From: Thermanaerothrix solaris
GTDB lineage: Bacteria; Chloroflexota; Anaerolineae; Anaerolineales; Anaerolineaceae
Direction of reading: 5' to 3'
DNA: 64,000 nucleotides
NCBI RefSeq assembly: GCF_032334255.1
Contig: NZ_JAUHMF010000002.1
Coordinates: forward strand, 744,001 to 808,000
Shown here: piece after piece, positions 17,236 to 25,328 of the stretch
Layout: every line of letters starts with the position of its first letter
Position numbering within the stretch: the stretch's first letter is position 1
Notes under the pieces: generated by a model
Databases searched by the model: none
The model's input: only the letters and a program-made list of their open reading frames with translations
What the model was told of the DNA's origin: nothing
Program-made: the position numbers and the translations under genes

Positions 17236-18246
17236 ATGGCAGAACCAGGTTCCAAAACCCGTCCCTCAAAATCGGGATTTCAAAATAACGTTCTGATAAA
17301 AACCGTGGTCAATACTGCCCCGATATACATTGTGCTGATTGTTTTACTGCTCTTGGTCAGAGTGGTTAACCCTAACTTTTTTGATCCAAATGTTTTTTTG
17401 GGTTTCCTCAAACGCTCAGCCCCGGTCATGATTTTAGCTGCGGGTCAACTATTCGTGATCGCCACTGGGGGTTTTGATCTATCCATGGGCGCAATTATCC
17501 TGATGGTAGTTCTAGGTGGTGCCCTTTTGACTAACAACGATCCTAATCGAACGTGGTGGTCCATCCTGACGTTGCTTGGTCTGGGAAGCATAATTGGTTT
17601 CTTGAACGGCGCGATTACCAGTTTTCTCAGAATTCCCTCATTTATCACTACACTTGGTATGCAACTGGTGGTTCGTGGTGCTATTTTATTGGCTTCGGGT
17701 GGTGCTCCTAGCGGATATCTACCAGATAATTTCCGCGTTTTTGGGCGTGGAAATATCTTGGGGGTTGGGGAAGTTCAAATTCCATGGGCGCTTATTGTAT
17801 TGGTTATTGTGGCGGCGGGGGATATTTTTCTGATGCAACGGTCTAATTTAGGAAAGCAAATATTAGCCGTGGGGGATAATCCGCGAGCAGCGGCATTGTC
17901 AGGCGTACGTGTCCCCCAAGTGCGAATCTTAGCCTTTATCCTATCAGCAATAGCAGCCGTGATTGCCGGCATTCTCTATGGGGGCTTTTCCGGCACTTCT
18001 CGCGATGCTGGGCAGGGATATGAGTTGCAGGCAATCGCAGCGGTTGTGCTGGGTGGAGCGCGTTTAGGGGGAGGGCAGGGGTCCGTTCCGGCGGTTATGG
18101 CCGGCGCTTTATCATTGCAGGCCTTGTTCACCTTGCTGAACTTGCTTGGTTTGCCTAAACCGTTGCGTGATGCCGTGGAGGGATTAATCATTATTGGGGC
18201 CGCAACTTATTCTGCTTTCCGTAGTCGTCAATCCGACAATTCATGA
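17236..18246 (+). CDS. sugar ABC transporter permease 2 (RbsC family)
   Basis: A 336-aa paralogue of the preceding permease, with LAVGDNPRAAALSGVRVPQ and a matching glycine-rich loop (VVLGGARLGGGQG). About nine membrane segments are predicted. I chose ATG 17236 because AGGAG at 17224-17228 is seven bases upstream; ATG 17230 is too close. A 120-bp spacer with AAGGAGG-like sequence separates it from the binding-protein gene. The pair of different permeases with one double ATPase resembles autoinducer-2, xylitol or inositol-type importers. Confidence 0.93.
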   Translation: MAEPGSKTRPSKSGFQNNVLIKTVVNTAPIYIVLIVLLLLVRVVNPNFFDPNVFLGFLKRSAPVMILAAGQLFVIATGGFDLSMGAIILMVVLGGALLTNNDPNRTWWSILTLLGLGSIIGFLNGAITSFLRIPSFITTLGMQLVVRGAILLASGGAPSGYLPDNFRVFGRGNILGVGEVQIPWALIVLVIVAAGDIFLMQRSNLGKQILAVGDNPRAAALSGVRVPQVRILAFILSAIAAVIAGILYGGFSGTSRDAGQGYELQAIAAVVLGGARLGGGQGSVPAVMAGALSLQALFTLLNLLGLPKPLRDAVEGLIIIGAATYSAFRSRQSDNS

Positions 18247-18366
18247 GGCAGCAGTAATCAGTAAATCTATCTCTGGAAGGAGGTGGTTTGCGGCAAAGAT
18301 AGATACTTTTTTGAAATGAACAATGCCAAGATCGTGACCACAAATTTTCCAGAATTGGGAGGAAAT

Positions 18367-19665
18367 ATGTTTCGGAAGTCACTGTACACATTTTTGTTTG
18401 TTGTTTTGACTGCCAGTCTGCTCCTTAGCGCTTGTAGTCAGGCTGGTACCAATACGCCGGCAGTCACAGAACCTGCGGCTCCAGCAGCGACTGAGGCCGC
18501 CGCTCCTGCTGCGACCGAACCGGCAGCGCCCGCCGCAACAGAACCAGCAGCACCCGCAGCGACGGAATCGGTTTTTACCATTCCCACGATTTTCCCATCT
18601 ACATCCTCTTTCTTCAATGCGGATGAATTTCGGCGACAAATGGAATTGCTAACGATCCCGCCTGAAGGTCCCGCCGACAAACCATGGGAACAGGCCATTG
18701 CACCGGATTGGGTAGACACCTCGGCCTACAAAAAGGATGGTCCATACACCATATGTTTCTCGAACGCGGGTTTGTTTAACCCTTGGCGCGTGGTGGGTTT
18801 CACTACCATGAAGGAAGAGGTCAAGCTGCATAGCGATATAAAGGACTTTATCGTTTATGATGCAGGCGGCAAAGATGAAAAGCAAATCGCCGACATCGAA
18901 GACGCGCTGGCCTCTGGGAAGTGCGATATTTTAATCGTGTCCCCGATGACAACCGAAGCCTTGACCCCGATTGTGGAAAAGGCTAGCAAGCAGGTTCCGA
19001 CCATTGTCTTTGATCGGGGTGTAGCAACGGATGCTCCCATTACCTTCATTGCGCCCATTGGTGGTTATGCCTTTGGTGCTCAGGCGGCGAATTTTATCGT
19101 CCAAAACCTGCCAAAAGACGGGAAGGTTTTGGCTCTGCGCATTTCTCCAGGTGTGGATGTGTTGGAAACCCGTTGGGCGGCCGCGGAACAAATCTTCAAG
19201 GCTAACAATATCAATGTAATCGGTGTGGAGTTCACCGGAGATGACCGCGCCAAGGCCAAAAGCATTGTCAACGACTATCTCGATCGCTATGGCTCGATTG
19301 ACGCGGTGTGGATGGATGCGGGTGCGACGTCGGTGGCCGTCATTGAAGCCTTTGAGGAGCGCGGGTTGCCTATCCCGATCATCACCGGTGAAGATCAGCA
19401 GGACTTCCTGGTGAAGTGGAAGGAAACCGGCATGAAAGCTATTGCGCCCACTTATCCCACCTTCCAGTGGCGAACGGCCATTATCGCTGCCCTGAAGATC
19501 CTCAAGGGCGAAAAAGTGCCTCACCGCTGGGTGTTGCCTCAACCTACGATCACTGCTGAAACGCTGGATAAGTACATCCGCTATAATATGCCACCCCAGC
19601 ATTACTCGATGTGCGGATGCGAAGAAATGCCCACATATCCCGAAGCATGGGGTGGGACAAAATAA
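18367..19665 (+). CDS. sugar ABC transporter substrate-binding lipoprotein (ribose-type, Peripla_BP_4)
   Basis: The 432-aa product has a lipoprotein signal ending LLSAC (Cys23), an Ala/Pro/Glu/Thr repeat linker (about 34-65), a 50-residue spacer and a periplasmic-binding domain of cluster B. Landmarks are YTICFSNAGLFNPWRVVG, DILIVSPMTTEALTPIV, TIVFDRG and AVWMDAGATSVAVIEA. It captures the sugar and delivers it to the two permeases. GGGAGG precedes ATG 18367. Unusually for the order of such operons it is last. A strong hairpin follows. Confidence 0.94.
   Translation: MFRKSLYTFLFVVLTASLLLSACSQAGTNTPAVTEPAAPAATEAAAPAATEPAAPAATEPAAPAATESVFTIPTIFPSTSSFFNADEFRRQMELLTIPPEGPADKPWEQAIAPDWVDTSAYKKDGPYTICFSNAGLFNPWRVVGFTTMKEEVKLHSDIKDFIVYDAGGKDEKQIADIEDALASGKCDILIVSPMTTEALTPIVEKASKQVPTIVFDRGVATDAPITFIAPIGGYAFGAQAANFIVQNLPKDGKVLALRISPGVDVLETRWAAAEQIFKANNINVIGVEFTGDDRAKAKSIVNDYLDRYGSIDAVWMDAGATSVAVIEAFEERGLPIPIITGEDQQDFLVKWKETGMKAIAPTYPTFQWRTAIIAALKILKGEKVPHRWVLPQPTITAETLDKYIRYNMPPQHYSMCGCEEMPTYPEAWGGTK
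18466..18561 (+). repeat. four 24-bp coding repeats (TEPAAPAA linker)
   Basis: Four imperfect 24-bp units encode TEPAAPAA, TEAAAPAA, TEPAAPAA and TEPAAPAA in the binding lipoprotein. Codons differ between units, so the peptide rather than the DNA is kept. It is a flexible tether between lipid anchor and binding domain. Confidence 0.9.
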
Positions 19666-19674
19666 TCTTATAAG

Positions 19675-19709
19675 AGTTTGGGGAACCAGTCGCTCTGGTT
19701 CCCCAAACT
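19675..19709 (+). terminator. terminator hairpin of the ROK operon
   Basis: A perfect 15-bp stem (AGTTTGGGGAACCAG / CTGGTTCCCCAAACT) with a 5-nt loop lies ten bases after the binding-protein stop. Only a weak T-tract (TCCT) follows; stem strength still makes termination or 3'-end protection likely. Confidence 0.75.
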
Positions 19710-19806
19710 TCCTAAAGGGGTAAATCGAGATCCTTCATTTTCTATGTGGGTGGTCATAACCTTCGGGTTGTAAAAGGGTTTGGCTGAGGGTCAGATTCAA
19801 TTTTCG

Positions 19807-19835
19807 TTGACAACCCCCTCCACCCATGATAAAAT
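19807..19835 (+). promoter_or_regulatory. promoter of tRNA-Glu
   Basis: TTGACA (19807-19812) and TAAAAT (19830-19835) are 17 bp apart; the tRNA starts 24 bp after the -10 box. Confidence 0.88.
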
Positions 19836-19859
19836 TTGCCACGCTCGGAATTCCAATAG

Positions 19860-19935
19860 GCCCCCATCGTCTAGCGGCCTAGGACGTGGCCCTCTCAAGG
19901 CCAAAACGGGGATTCGAATTCCCCTGGGGGCACCA
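19860..19935 (+). tRNA. tRNA-Glu (anticodon CTC)
   Basis: A 76-nt cloverleaf. The acceptor stem GCCCCCA pairs with TGGGGGC. The anticodon loop contains CTC (inside CCCTCTCAAGG), the T-loop is GGGGATTCGAATTCCCC, the discriminator is A, and CCA is encoded. It has its own promoter. It decodes GAG. Confidence 0.96.
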
Positions 19936-19947
19936 GAAGCTAATAAA

Positions 19948-19966
19948 GACCGCCTCATCGGCGGTC
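19948..19966 (-). terminator. hairpin between tRNA-Glu and the phosphate transporter gene
   Basis: A 7-bp perfect stem (GACCGCC / GGCGGTC) with a 5-nt loop lies nine bases past the transporter stop. On the minus strand it is followed by TTTATTAG. It could also serve the tRNA in the other direction, where GTTGGTTT follows. Confidence 0.65.
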
Positions 19967-19974
19967 GCGTTGGT

Positions 19975-20952
19975 TTAAATTCGCCCAAATGCCATATAGA
20001 GTACTGCGGCGAGCAGCGCGGTAACCGGAATGGTCAGCACCCAGGCGAGGGCGATTTGTCCCGCCACGTTCCAGCGAACCTTGCTCACGCGGTGGGCTGA
20101 GCCAACGCCCAGAATGGTTGCGCTGACCACCTGGGTGGTGCTCAATGGCCCGCCCCACAGCGCAGCGCCCAGGATGACCAGGGCGGAAGCTACCTGGGTG
20201 CAAAACCCATCCACCGGGCGAATTTTGTAGAACCGCCGCCCCAGGGTGCGAATCAGACGCCATCCACCAATTGAGGTGCCCAACGCCATGACCCCCGCAC
20301 TAGCTGCGACGACCCACAGCGGCACCTCAAAACGCGCCAGGCTACCTTGCGCCAGCAATCCTAAGACGATCACTCCCATGGTCTTCTGGGCATCATTCGT
20401 GCCATGGCTGAGTGCCAGTGCAACCCCGGTCAGAATTTGGGCGTTCTTGAAGAACCAGTTGATGCGTAGGGTGGCGTTTCGGGCAAGGTAAAACACCAGG
20501 CGGGTGATTAAAAACCCCACAACCAGCCCGACTAAAGGGGAAAGGAATAACGCTACCAGGATTTTAATCAAGCCAACGCCGCGGATCGCGGAGGCTCCTG
20601 CAGCAAGCAGGGTGGCGCCGATCAAACCGCCGACCAGGGCGTGGGAGGAGCTGCTGGGGAGGCCAAAATACCAAGTAAACACATTCCACACAATACCTGC
20701 TAGCAGGGCGGCAGCAAGAACTTGGGGGCGAATGGCTTCTGCTTGGATGACATCGGCGCCAATAGTTTTCGCAACAGCATACCCAAAAAGGAACGGTCCT
20801 GCAAATTCGGCCAGAGCGGTGAGCAGAAGTACCCAGCGTGGGTTCATCACCCGCGAAAAGATGATGGTCGCCACAACGTTGCTCGAGTCGTGGAAGCCAT
20901 TCAGGAAGCCAAAGACCAGCGCCAGGACGATGAGAAGGGTAAGCCAGTCCAT
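19975..20952 (-). CDS. pit: inorganic phosphate transporter, PiT family
   Basis: The 325-aa protein has the two inverted PiT signatures: GFHDSSNVVAT near the N-terminus and LSHGTNDAQKTMGV in the second half. About ten membrane segments are predicted. It imports phosphate as metal-phosphate or by ion symport. It begins 5 bp after the DUF47 stop, a standard pairing in which the PhoU-like partner modulates transport. A Pho-box-like element lies at the head of the operon. Confidence 0.95.
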   Translation of the reverse strand: MDWLTLLIVLALVFGFLNGFHDSSNVVATIIFSRVMNPRWVLLLTALAEFAGPFLFGYAVAKTIGADVIQAEAIRPQVLAAALLAGIVWNVFTWYFGLPSSSSHALVGGLIGATLLAAGASAIRGVGLIKILVALFLSPLVGLVVGFLITRLVFYLARNATLRINWFFKNAQILTGVALALSHGTNDAQKTMGVIVLGLLAQGSLARFEVPLWVVAASAGVMALGTSIGGWRLIRTLGRRFYKIRPVDGFCTQVASALVILGAALWGGPLSTTQVVSATILGVGSAHRVSKVRWNVAGQIALAWVLTIPVTALLAAVLYMAFGRI

Positions 20953-20957
20953 GGGAG

Positions 20958-21587
20958 TTAGGAGATCTTCATGATGACATCGGCGATAACGTTCGCTGCA
21001 GCATCCTCGCGGTCAGCGGCATTACTCAGGTGGCGGTAAATTTCGCGCACCTTGAGAATGGTCATCATCTGTTTGAGGTTCTTGGGCTCGCGGAATAAAC
21101 TGGCCAGGGCTTCGCGGTAAACGGTTTCCACCCGATTTTCCAGGGCTTTGGCGCGCTGGGCATGGTCACTGGCGACGCCGTAGTGGCGTGTGCCCAGGCG
21201 CTGCATGGCCAGATCAATTTCCTGGGCCGCATCATGCAGCAATGACACCATGCGGATCATATAGGGGGTGGTGGGGACATCCAGGATTTCCATTTCGTCC
21301 ACGGTGGTGTAAGCATAATCCAGGACGTCGTCAATTTCGCGCGAAAGAGCAAAGATGTCCTCGCGATCAAAGGGGGTGATAAAGGTGCGCATTAATTCTT
21401 CAATCAGAATGCGGCGCACTTCATCGGCCTCTTTTTCAACTTCAGCCACCTTACGCGCCAATTCGGTGTTGCGCTTCTCCATGTAATTGCGCAGTAATTG
21501 GAGTCCTTTGACCGTCAGTTCGGTTTGAGTCATCAATAATTGCAAGAATTTATCGGGTTTGGGGGTGAAAATCTTGCGCAGATTCAT
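20958..21587 (-). CDS. DUF47 family phosphate-transport regulator (PhoU-like)
   Basis: A 209-aa all-helical cytoplasmic protein. Family landmarks visible are a repeated pattern of Glu/Asp-rich helices, EEADEVRRILIEELMRTFITPFDREDI and SREIDDVLDYAY, corresponding to the metal-binding E/D-x3-D motifs of PhoU-like bundles. It probably controls the PiT transporter encoded 5 bp downstream. Start is the ATG at 21587. The promoter lies about 60 bp upstream with TTAACA direct repeats over the -35 region. Confidence 0.92.
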   Translation of the reverse strand: MNLRKIFTPKPDKFLQLLMTQTELTVKGLQLLRNYMEKRNTELARKVAEVEKEADEVRRILIEELMRTFITPFDREDIFALSREIDDVLDYAYTTVDEMEILDVPTTPYMIRMVSLLHDAAQEIDLAMQRLGTRHYGVASDHAQRAKALENRVETVYREALASLFREPKNLKQMMTILKVREIYRHLSNAADREDAAANVIADVIMKIS

Positions 21588-21643
21588 GTGCTCGCGTCCT
21601 GAGGGGTGAATTCGCAGATTGGGTGTGCGGACGATGTGGATTG

Positions 21644-21673
21644 ATTATAGCAGAGTTTAACAAGAGGTTAACA
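21644..21673 (-). promoter_or_regulatory. DUF47-pit promoter with Pho-box-like direct repeats
   Basis: On the minus strand a perfect TATAAT (21649-21644) has no good -35 box. In its place, two TTAACA repeats (plus-strand 21657-21662 and 21668-21673) sit with an 11-bp period, the spacing of PhoB/PhoP half-sites. This fits activation by a phosphate-starvation response regulator; inference from pattern and context. Confidence 0.6.
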
Positions 21674-21720
21674 AAGGCCGTGATGCAATAATCGGCAACA
21701 TTTATTTCCGAAAGTGGCTC

Positions 21721-21749
21721 TTGACTTCGGAAAGAAATTTCTGTATGAT
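21721..21749 (+). promoter_or_regulatory. sigma70-type promoter of the lacI-led operon
   Basis: TTGACT (21721-21726) and TATGAT (21744-21749) are separated by 17 bp. Confidence 0.87.
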
Positions 21750-21753
21750 GAAA

Positions 21754-21773
21754 TTGCTAACACGTGTTAGCAA
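21754..21773. promoter_or_regulatory. LacI-family operator
   Basis: A perfect 20-bp palindrome, TTGCTAACACGTGTTAGCAA, covers the expected transcription start, four bases after the -10 box and 15 bp before lacI. The central CG and dyad length fit LacI-family operators. No second copy was seen before the binding-protein gene. Confidence 0.85.
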
Positions 21774-21788
21774 GCGTCTGGAGGTGCG

Positions 21789-22829
21789 ATGGCCACGCGA
21801 AAACGGGTGACAGCGCAAGATGTAGCCAGGTTAGCGGGGGTATCACGAACGACCGTTTCCTTCGTATTAAACAACGTGACCGACATGCGCATCAGCGAAG
21901 AAACGCGCCAGAAAGTGCTCGAGGCGGCGCGCTTGCTGAACTATCACCCCGATGCCGTGGCGCGGCGCATGGTTACCGGACGGACGCGCGTGGTGGGGTT
22001 TGTACTGCGCCAAAGCCCTGAGCAAGCCTTTGCTGACCTCTTTCTGCCTCAGGTACTGAACGGTCTCAGTCAAGCAGCAGCGCGCCAGGGTTACCAAGTC
22101 CTGTTTGAGCCCATTCCCCCCGACCAACCCAATACGATGTATTCTCGCTTGGTCAATGAGCGCCATGTAGATGGGATCATCCTTTCTGGTCCGCGCTTTG
22201 ATGATGAGGATTTATTGCGCCTGCATCGCGAAGGGGCACCGTTAGTGCTGATTGGACGACTGCCAGATGTGGAGATTCCCTACGTGGATGTAGACAACAT
22301 CGGCGGCGCCCGTATGGCCACCGAGTATTTAATCCAAAAAGGGCACCGTCGCATCGGACTGATCACCAACGCGCCTTTGTCCTACACCGCAAGCGCGGAA
22401 CGCCTCTCCGGTTATCGCCAGGCGCTGGAAGCGGCAGGGTTAGCTTTTGATGAAACTCTGGTGCGTTACGGGAATTTCACCCCTCACAGCGGTTATCAAG
22501 CTATGGCAGCGCTGCTTCAGGTGCGTCCCTTACCCACAGCGGTCTTCGTGGCTTCGGATACGGTTGCCCTGGGAGCACTGCAGGCCATCCGCCATGCAGG
22601 ATTACGCATTCCCTCCGATATCTCTCTGATCGGTTTTGATGATATCCCCCTGGCCGGCTTTTTGGATCCACCACTGACCACCATCCACTTACCGGCGTTC
22701 AACCTGGGCTGGGAAGCAGCTGAGATGCTTCTACAACGTTTGAGTGCCGAGGAGGCAACCCCACCTTATCGGCTATTGGCGACCCACCTGGTGGAACGCG
22801 AATCGTGCGCTCCGCCCAGGAAATCCTAG
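21789..22829 (+). CDS. LacI family transcriptional regulator
   Basis: The 346-aa protein has the LacI helix-turn-helix (VTAQDVARLAGVSRTTVSFV, about 8-27), the hinge helix, and a periplasmic-binding-like effector domain (LIQKGHRRIGLITN; SLIGFDDIPLAGFLDPPLTT). It should repress its own operon through the palindrome at 21754 until a sugar binds. GGAGGTG precedes ATG 21789. It leads an operon for a binding protein, two permeases and trehalose synthase, so the effector is probably trehalose, maltose or a similar alpha-glucoside. Confidence 0.95.
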   Translation: MATRKRVTAQDVARLAGVSRTTVSFVLNNVTDMRISEETRQKVLEAARLLNYHPDAVARRMVTGRTRVVGFVLRQSPEQAFADLFLPQVLNGLSQAAARQGYQVLFEPIPPDQPNTMYSRLVNERHVDGIILSGPRFDDEDLLRLHREGAPLVLIGRLPDVEIPYVDVDNIGGARMATEYLIQKGHRRIGLITNAPLSYTASAERLSGYRQALEAAGLAFDETLVRYGNFTPHSGYQAMAALLQVRPLPTAVFVASDTVALGALQAIRHAGLRIPSDISLIGFDDIPLAGFLDPPLTTIHLPAFNLGWEAAEMLLQRLSAEEATPPYRLLATHLVERESCAPPRKS

Positions 22830-22935
22830 GTACAACTCTGAAAGGAGGTGATGTGCAGGTTGATGAGTATCGTGGCTCTTTCGCTTGTCGCTGTTCGATT
22901 CGTCTGTCTATCCTAACAACACCTAGGAGGAAGAG

Positions 22936-24303
22936 ATGTCAAAGCGTATCTGGAAAGTTATGGTCGTCCTGGTGGGTCTGGCGCTGCTGATTGCCGCTTG
23001 CGCGCCAGCGTCAACGCCCACTCAGGCGCCCACCCAACCCCCTGCAGAACCGACTCAACCGCCGGCGCAACCTACCCAACCCCCGGCGGAACCCACCCAG
23101 GCGCCAACGGGTGGGATTGACTGCATGGGTGCAAAACCCGGTGACGAACTGACCATGCTCTATCAATGGTCAGGGCAAGAGGAAGCACGCCTGAATGAGA
23201 TTCTCAAGCCTTTGGTGGATGCCTGCGGTATTGTGATCAAGCCCGAATCCACCCGCGATCAGGCGCTCCTGGATACCAAGGTACAGGCCGGCACACCCCC
23301 AGATGTGGCGTTCTGGAATGTCGCCCAGTTGGTGCAGTACCAGGACAAACTGGTACCCATGGACGTACTGGGTGCGCATCGTGAAAATTATGCCGATTTC
23401 TTCGTCCAGCCCGGCACCATCAACGGCAAATGGCTGGGCCTGCCGGTCAAAGCGGATATCAAGACCATCATTTGGTACAGCCCGGCTGTCTTCAAGGCCA
23501 AGGGTTACACCGTTCCCACCACCTGGGAGGAGTTGGATGCCCTGGTAGAGAAGATGGTCGCCAATGGGGATGTGCCCTGGAGCATGGGCTTCGAATCTGG
23601 CGATGCCACCGGCTGGACCGGATCTGACTTCATTCAGGATATCTTGCTGGTCAAACGAGGTCCTCAGTACGTACTGGATATCATTGATGGCAAGGTGCCC
23701 TACAATGATGCAGGCGTAAAAGAGGCCTATGAGATTTACGGTAAATGGGCAAAGGACCCGAAGTACACCGTGGGTGGTGCCCAGGGTACGCTCTCTACCG
23801 GCTTCCTGGATGCCATTTACAAGGTCTTCTCGGATCCGCCCGAGGCCATGATGGTGCGCCAATCCGGTTTTGCCGGCGGTGAGATTGCTCGCAAGTACCC
23901 CGACCTTGTCTATGGCGAAGATTATGACTTCTTCATGGTCCCGGGCGCTCAGGGCTTGCAGGGTGGTGCGGACTGGATGATGGCGTTCCGCGATACTCCT
24001 GCCGTGCGCGCGTTGGTGGCTTACCTCTCTTCGGAGCTGGGTGGAGCGAACTGGGCGAAGGCTGGCTTTGATCTCTCACCCAATAAGGGCGCGACCGGTA
24101 ACTACACCGATCCGGCGCTGCTGAAGAAGGGCGAGATGCTGGCGAATACCCAGGGCTTCACCCCCGATATCGGGGATACCATCCCCGGCGGTTTCGGTAA
24201 AGCCGAGTGGACCGGGATCATTGAGTTTATCAACGGCACCAAAGACCTGGACACTGTTCTGGCAGATATTGCCAAAGTGCAGGCTGAAGCCCTCGGGAAG
24301 TAA
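22936..24303 (+). CDS. carbohydrate ABC transporter substrate-binding lipoprotein (AglE type)
   Basis: The 455-aa product has a lipoprotein signal ending LIAAC (Cys22), a Thr/Gln/Pro linker of APTQPPAEP type (about 25-55), and a cluster D (SBP_bac_1) binding domain. Landmarks are GDELTMLYQWSGQEEARL, DVAFWNVAQLVQYQDKL and WLGLPVKADIKTIIWYSP, which recall alpha-glucoside binding proteins. AGGAGG lies before ATG 22936. The 106-bp gap from lacI holds a near-perfect but unused Shine-Dalgarno site (see findings). Confidence 0.93.
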   Translation: MSKRIWKVMVVLVGLALLIAACAPASTPTQAPTQPPAEPTQPPAQPTQPPAEPTQAPTGGIDCMGAKPGDELTMLYQWSGQEEARLNEILKPLVDACGIVIKPESTRDQALLDTKVQAGTPPDVAFWNVAQLVQYQDKLVPMDVLGAHRENYADFFVQPGTINGKWLGLPVKADIKTIIWYSPAVFKAKGYTVPTTWEELDALVEKMVANGDVPWSMGFESGDATGWTGSDFIQDILLVKRGPQYVLDIIDGKVPYNDAGVKEAYEIYGKWAKDPKYTVGGAQGTLSTGFLDAIYKVFSDPPEAMMVRQSGFAGGEIARKYPDLVYGEDYDFFMVPGAQGLQGGADWMMAFRDTPAVRALVAYLSSELGGANWAKAGFDLSPNKGATGNYTDPALLKKGEMLANTQGFTPDIGDTIPGGFGKAEWTGIIEFINGTKDLDTVLADIAKVQAEALGK

Positions 24304-24336
24304 TGTGGGCCGAACCTAACCGTTGACCGTTTGCTT

Positions 24337-24375
24337 TTCCCCGTTGCCCCTCACGCGAGTGGGGGGCACGGGGAA
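24337..24375 (+). other. intercistronic stem-loop between binding protein and permease genes
   Basis: TTCCCCGT...GCCCC pairs with GGGGC...ACGGGGAA, giving about 13 pairs with one bulge, extendable through CTCAC/GTGGG. There is no T-run. Such loops usually protect the upstream mRNA and lower expression of downstream permeases, as between malE and malF. Confidence 0.7.
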
Positions 24376-24395
24376 GTTGCCCGCGAGAGGTGGAC

Positions 24396-25328
24396 ATGGC
24401 AAAGGAAGCGGCTTACGTTCCCAATATTCTCCGCCAGGGGCGTTGGGTGCCCTGGCTATATCTTGGGCCAGCCCTGGTGCTGATGAGCATATTCATCCTT
24501 TACCCCGGCCTGAATACCCTTTACCTCAGTTTTCGGAATCAGAACGGGAGTGACTGGGCCTATACCACTTGCCTGGCTGGCCAGCCGTGCTGGGGCATCT
24601 TTGAAAATTATCGCTATGCGCTGACCTCCTCCATCATGCGCACGGCATTCGGGAATAATCTTAAATGGATTGTCTTCATGGTCAGCGGCACTGTCCTGTT
24701 GGGATTGCTCATCGCAACCCTGGCGGATCGGGTGCGCTATGAAGCGCTGGCAAAAGCCATCATCTTTATGCCCATGGCAATCTCATTTGTTGGCGCTGGC
24801 GTGATCTGGAAGTTTGTCTACGATTACGGCTCCAGCCAGGTGCAAATCGGCTTACTGAATGCGCTTATCACTGCCCTGGGTGGGCGGCCAGTTTCCTGGT
24901 TGACCGAACCGCAGATTAATACCTTAGCCCTGATCGTAGTTGGCATCTGGATGTGGACGGGGTTCTGCATGACCGTGCTCTCGGCGGCGATCAAAGGCGT
25001 TCCGGCTGAGTTGCTTGAGGCGGCGCGAGTGGATGGCGCTAATGAGTGGACGGTCTTTTGGAAGATACGGGTGCCGCTCATCCTACCCACCATTGCAGTG
25101 GTGATCACGACGATGATCATCAACGTACTCAAGATTTTCGATATTGTGTACGTGATGACCGGGGGCAACTACGGTACCGAGGTCATCGCCAATCGCCTAT
25201 ATATCGAAATGTACACCAGTTACAACACCGGACGTGCAGCGGCCATTGCAATGGTACTCACGGTGATCATCATCCCGGCCATCGTTTTCAACATTCGCCG
25301 CTTTCGGGCACAGGAGGCGATGCGATGA
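24396..25328 (+). CDS. carbohydrate ABC transporter permease (AglF/MalF type)
   Basis: A 310-aa membrane protein with six segments. The EAA loop that contacts the ATPase is LEAARVDGANEWTVFWKI. An external loop after the first segment carries a Cys pair (TTCLAGQPC), which could form a disulfide. ATG 24396 has GAGAGGTGG upstream; a GTG two codons earlier is in frame. The stop overlaps the next start (ATGA). There is no ATPase gene in this operon, so a shared MalK/MsmK-type ATPase from elsewhere is expected. Confidence 0.94.
   Translation: MAKEAAYVPNILRQGRWVPWLYLGPALVLMSIFILYPGLNTLYLSFRNQNGSDWAYTTCLAGQPCWGIFENYRYALTSSIMRTAFGNNLKWIVFMVSGTVLLGLLIATLADRVRYEALAKAIIFMPMAISFVGAGVIWKFVYDYGSSQVQIGLLNALITALGGRPVSWLTEPQINTLALIVVGIWMWTGFCMTVLSAAIKGVPAELLEAARVDGANEWTVFWKIRVPLILPTIAVVITTMIINVLKIFDIVYVMTGGNYGTEVIANRLYIEMYTSYNTGRAAAIAMVLTVIIIPAIVFNIRRFRAQEAMR

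Noticed and set aside
18466..18561. Short regular repeats resembling a small array
   Set aside because: They are in-frame peptide repeats with varying codons inside a lipoprotein linker, with no spacers; not CRISPR.
19860..19935. tRNA-Glu as an integration site for a mobile element
   Set aside because: No integrase gene and no repeated tRNA 3' end was seen nearby.
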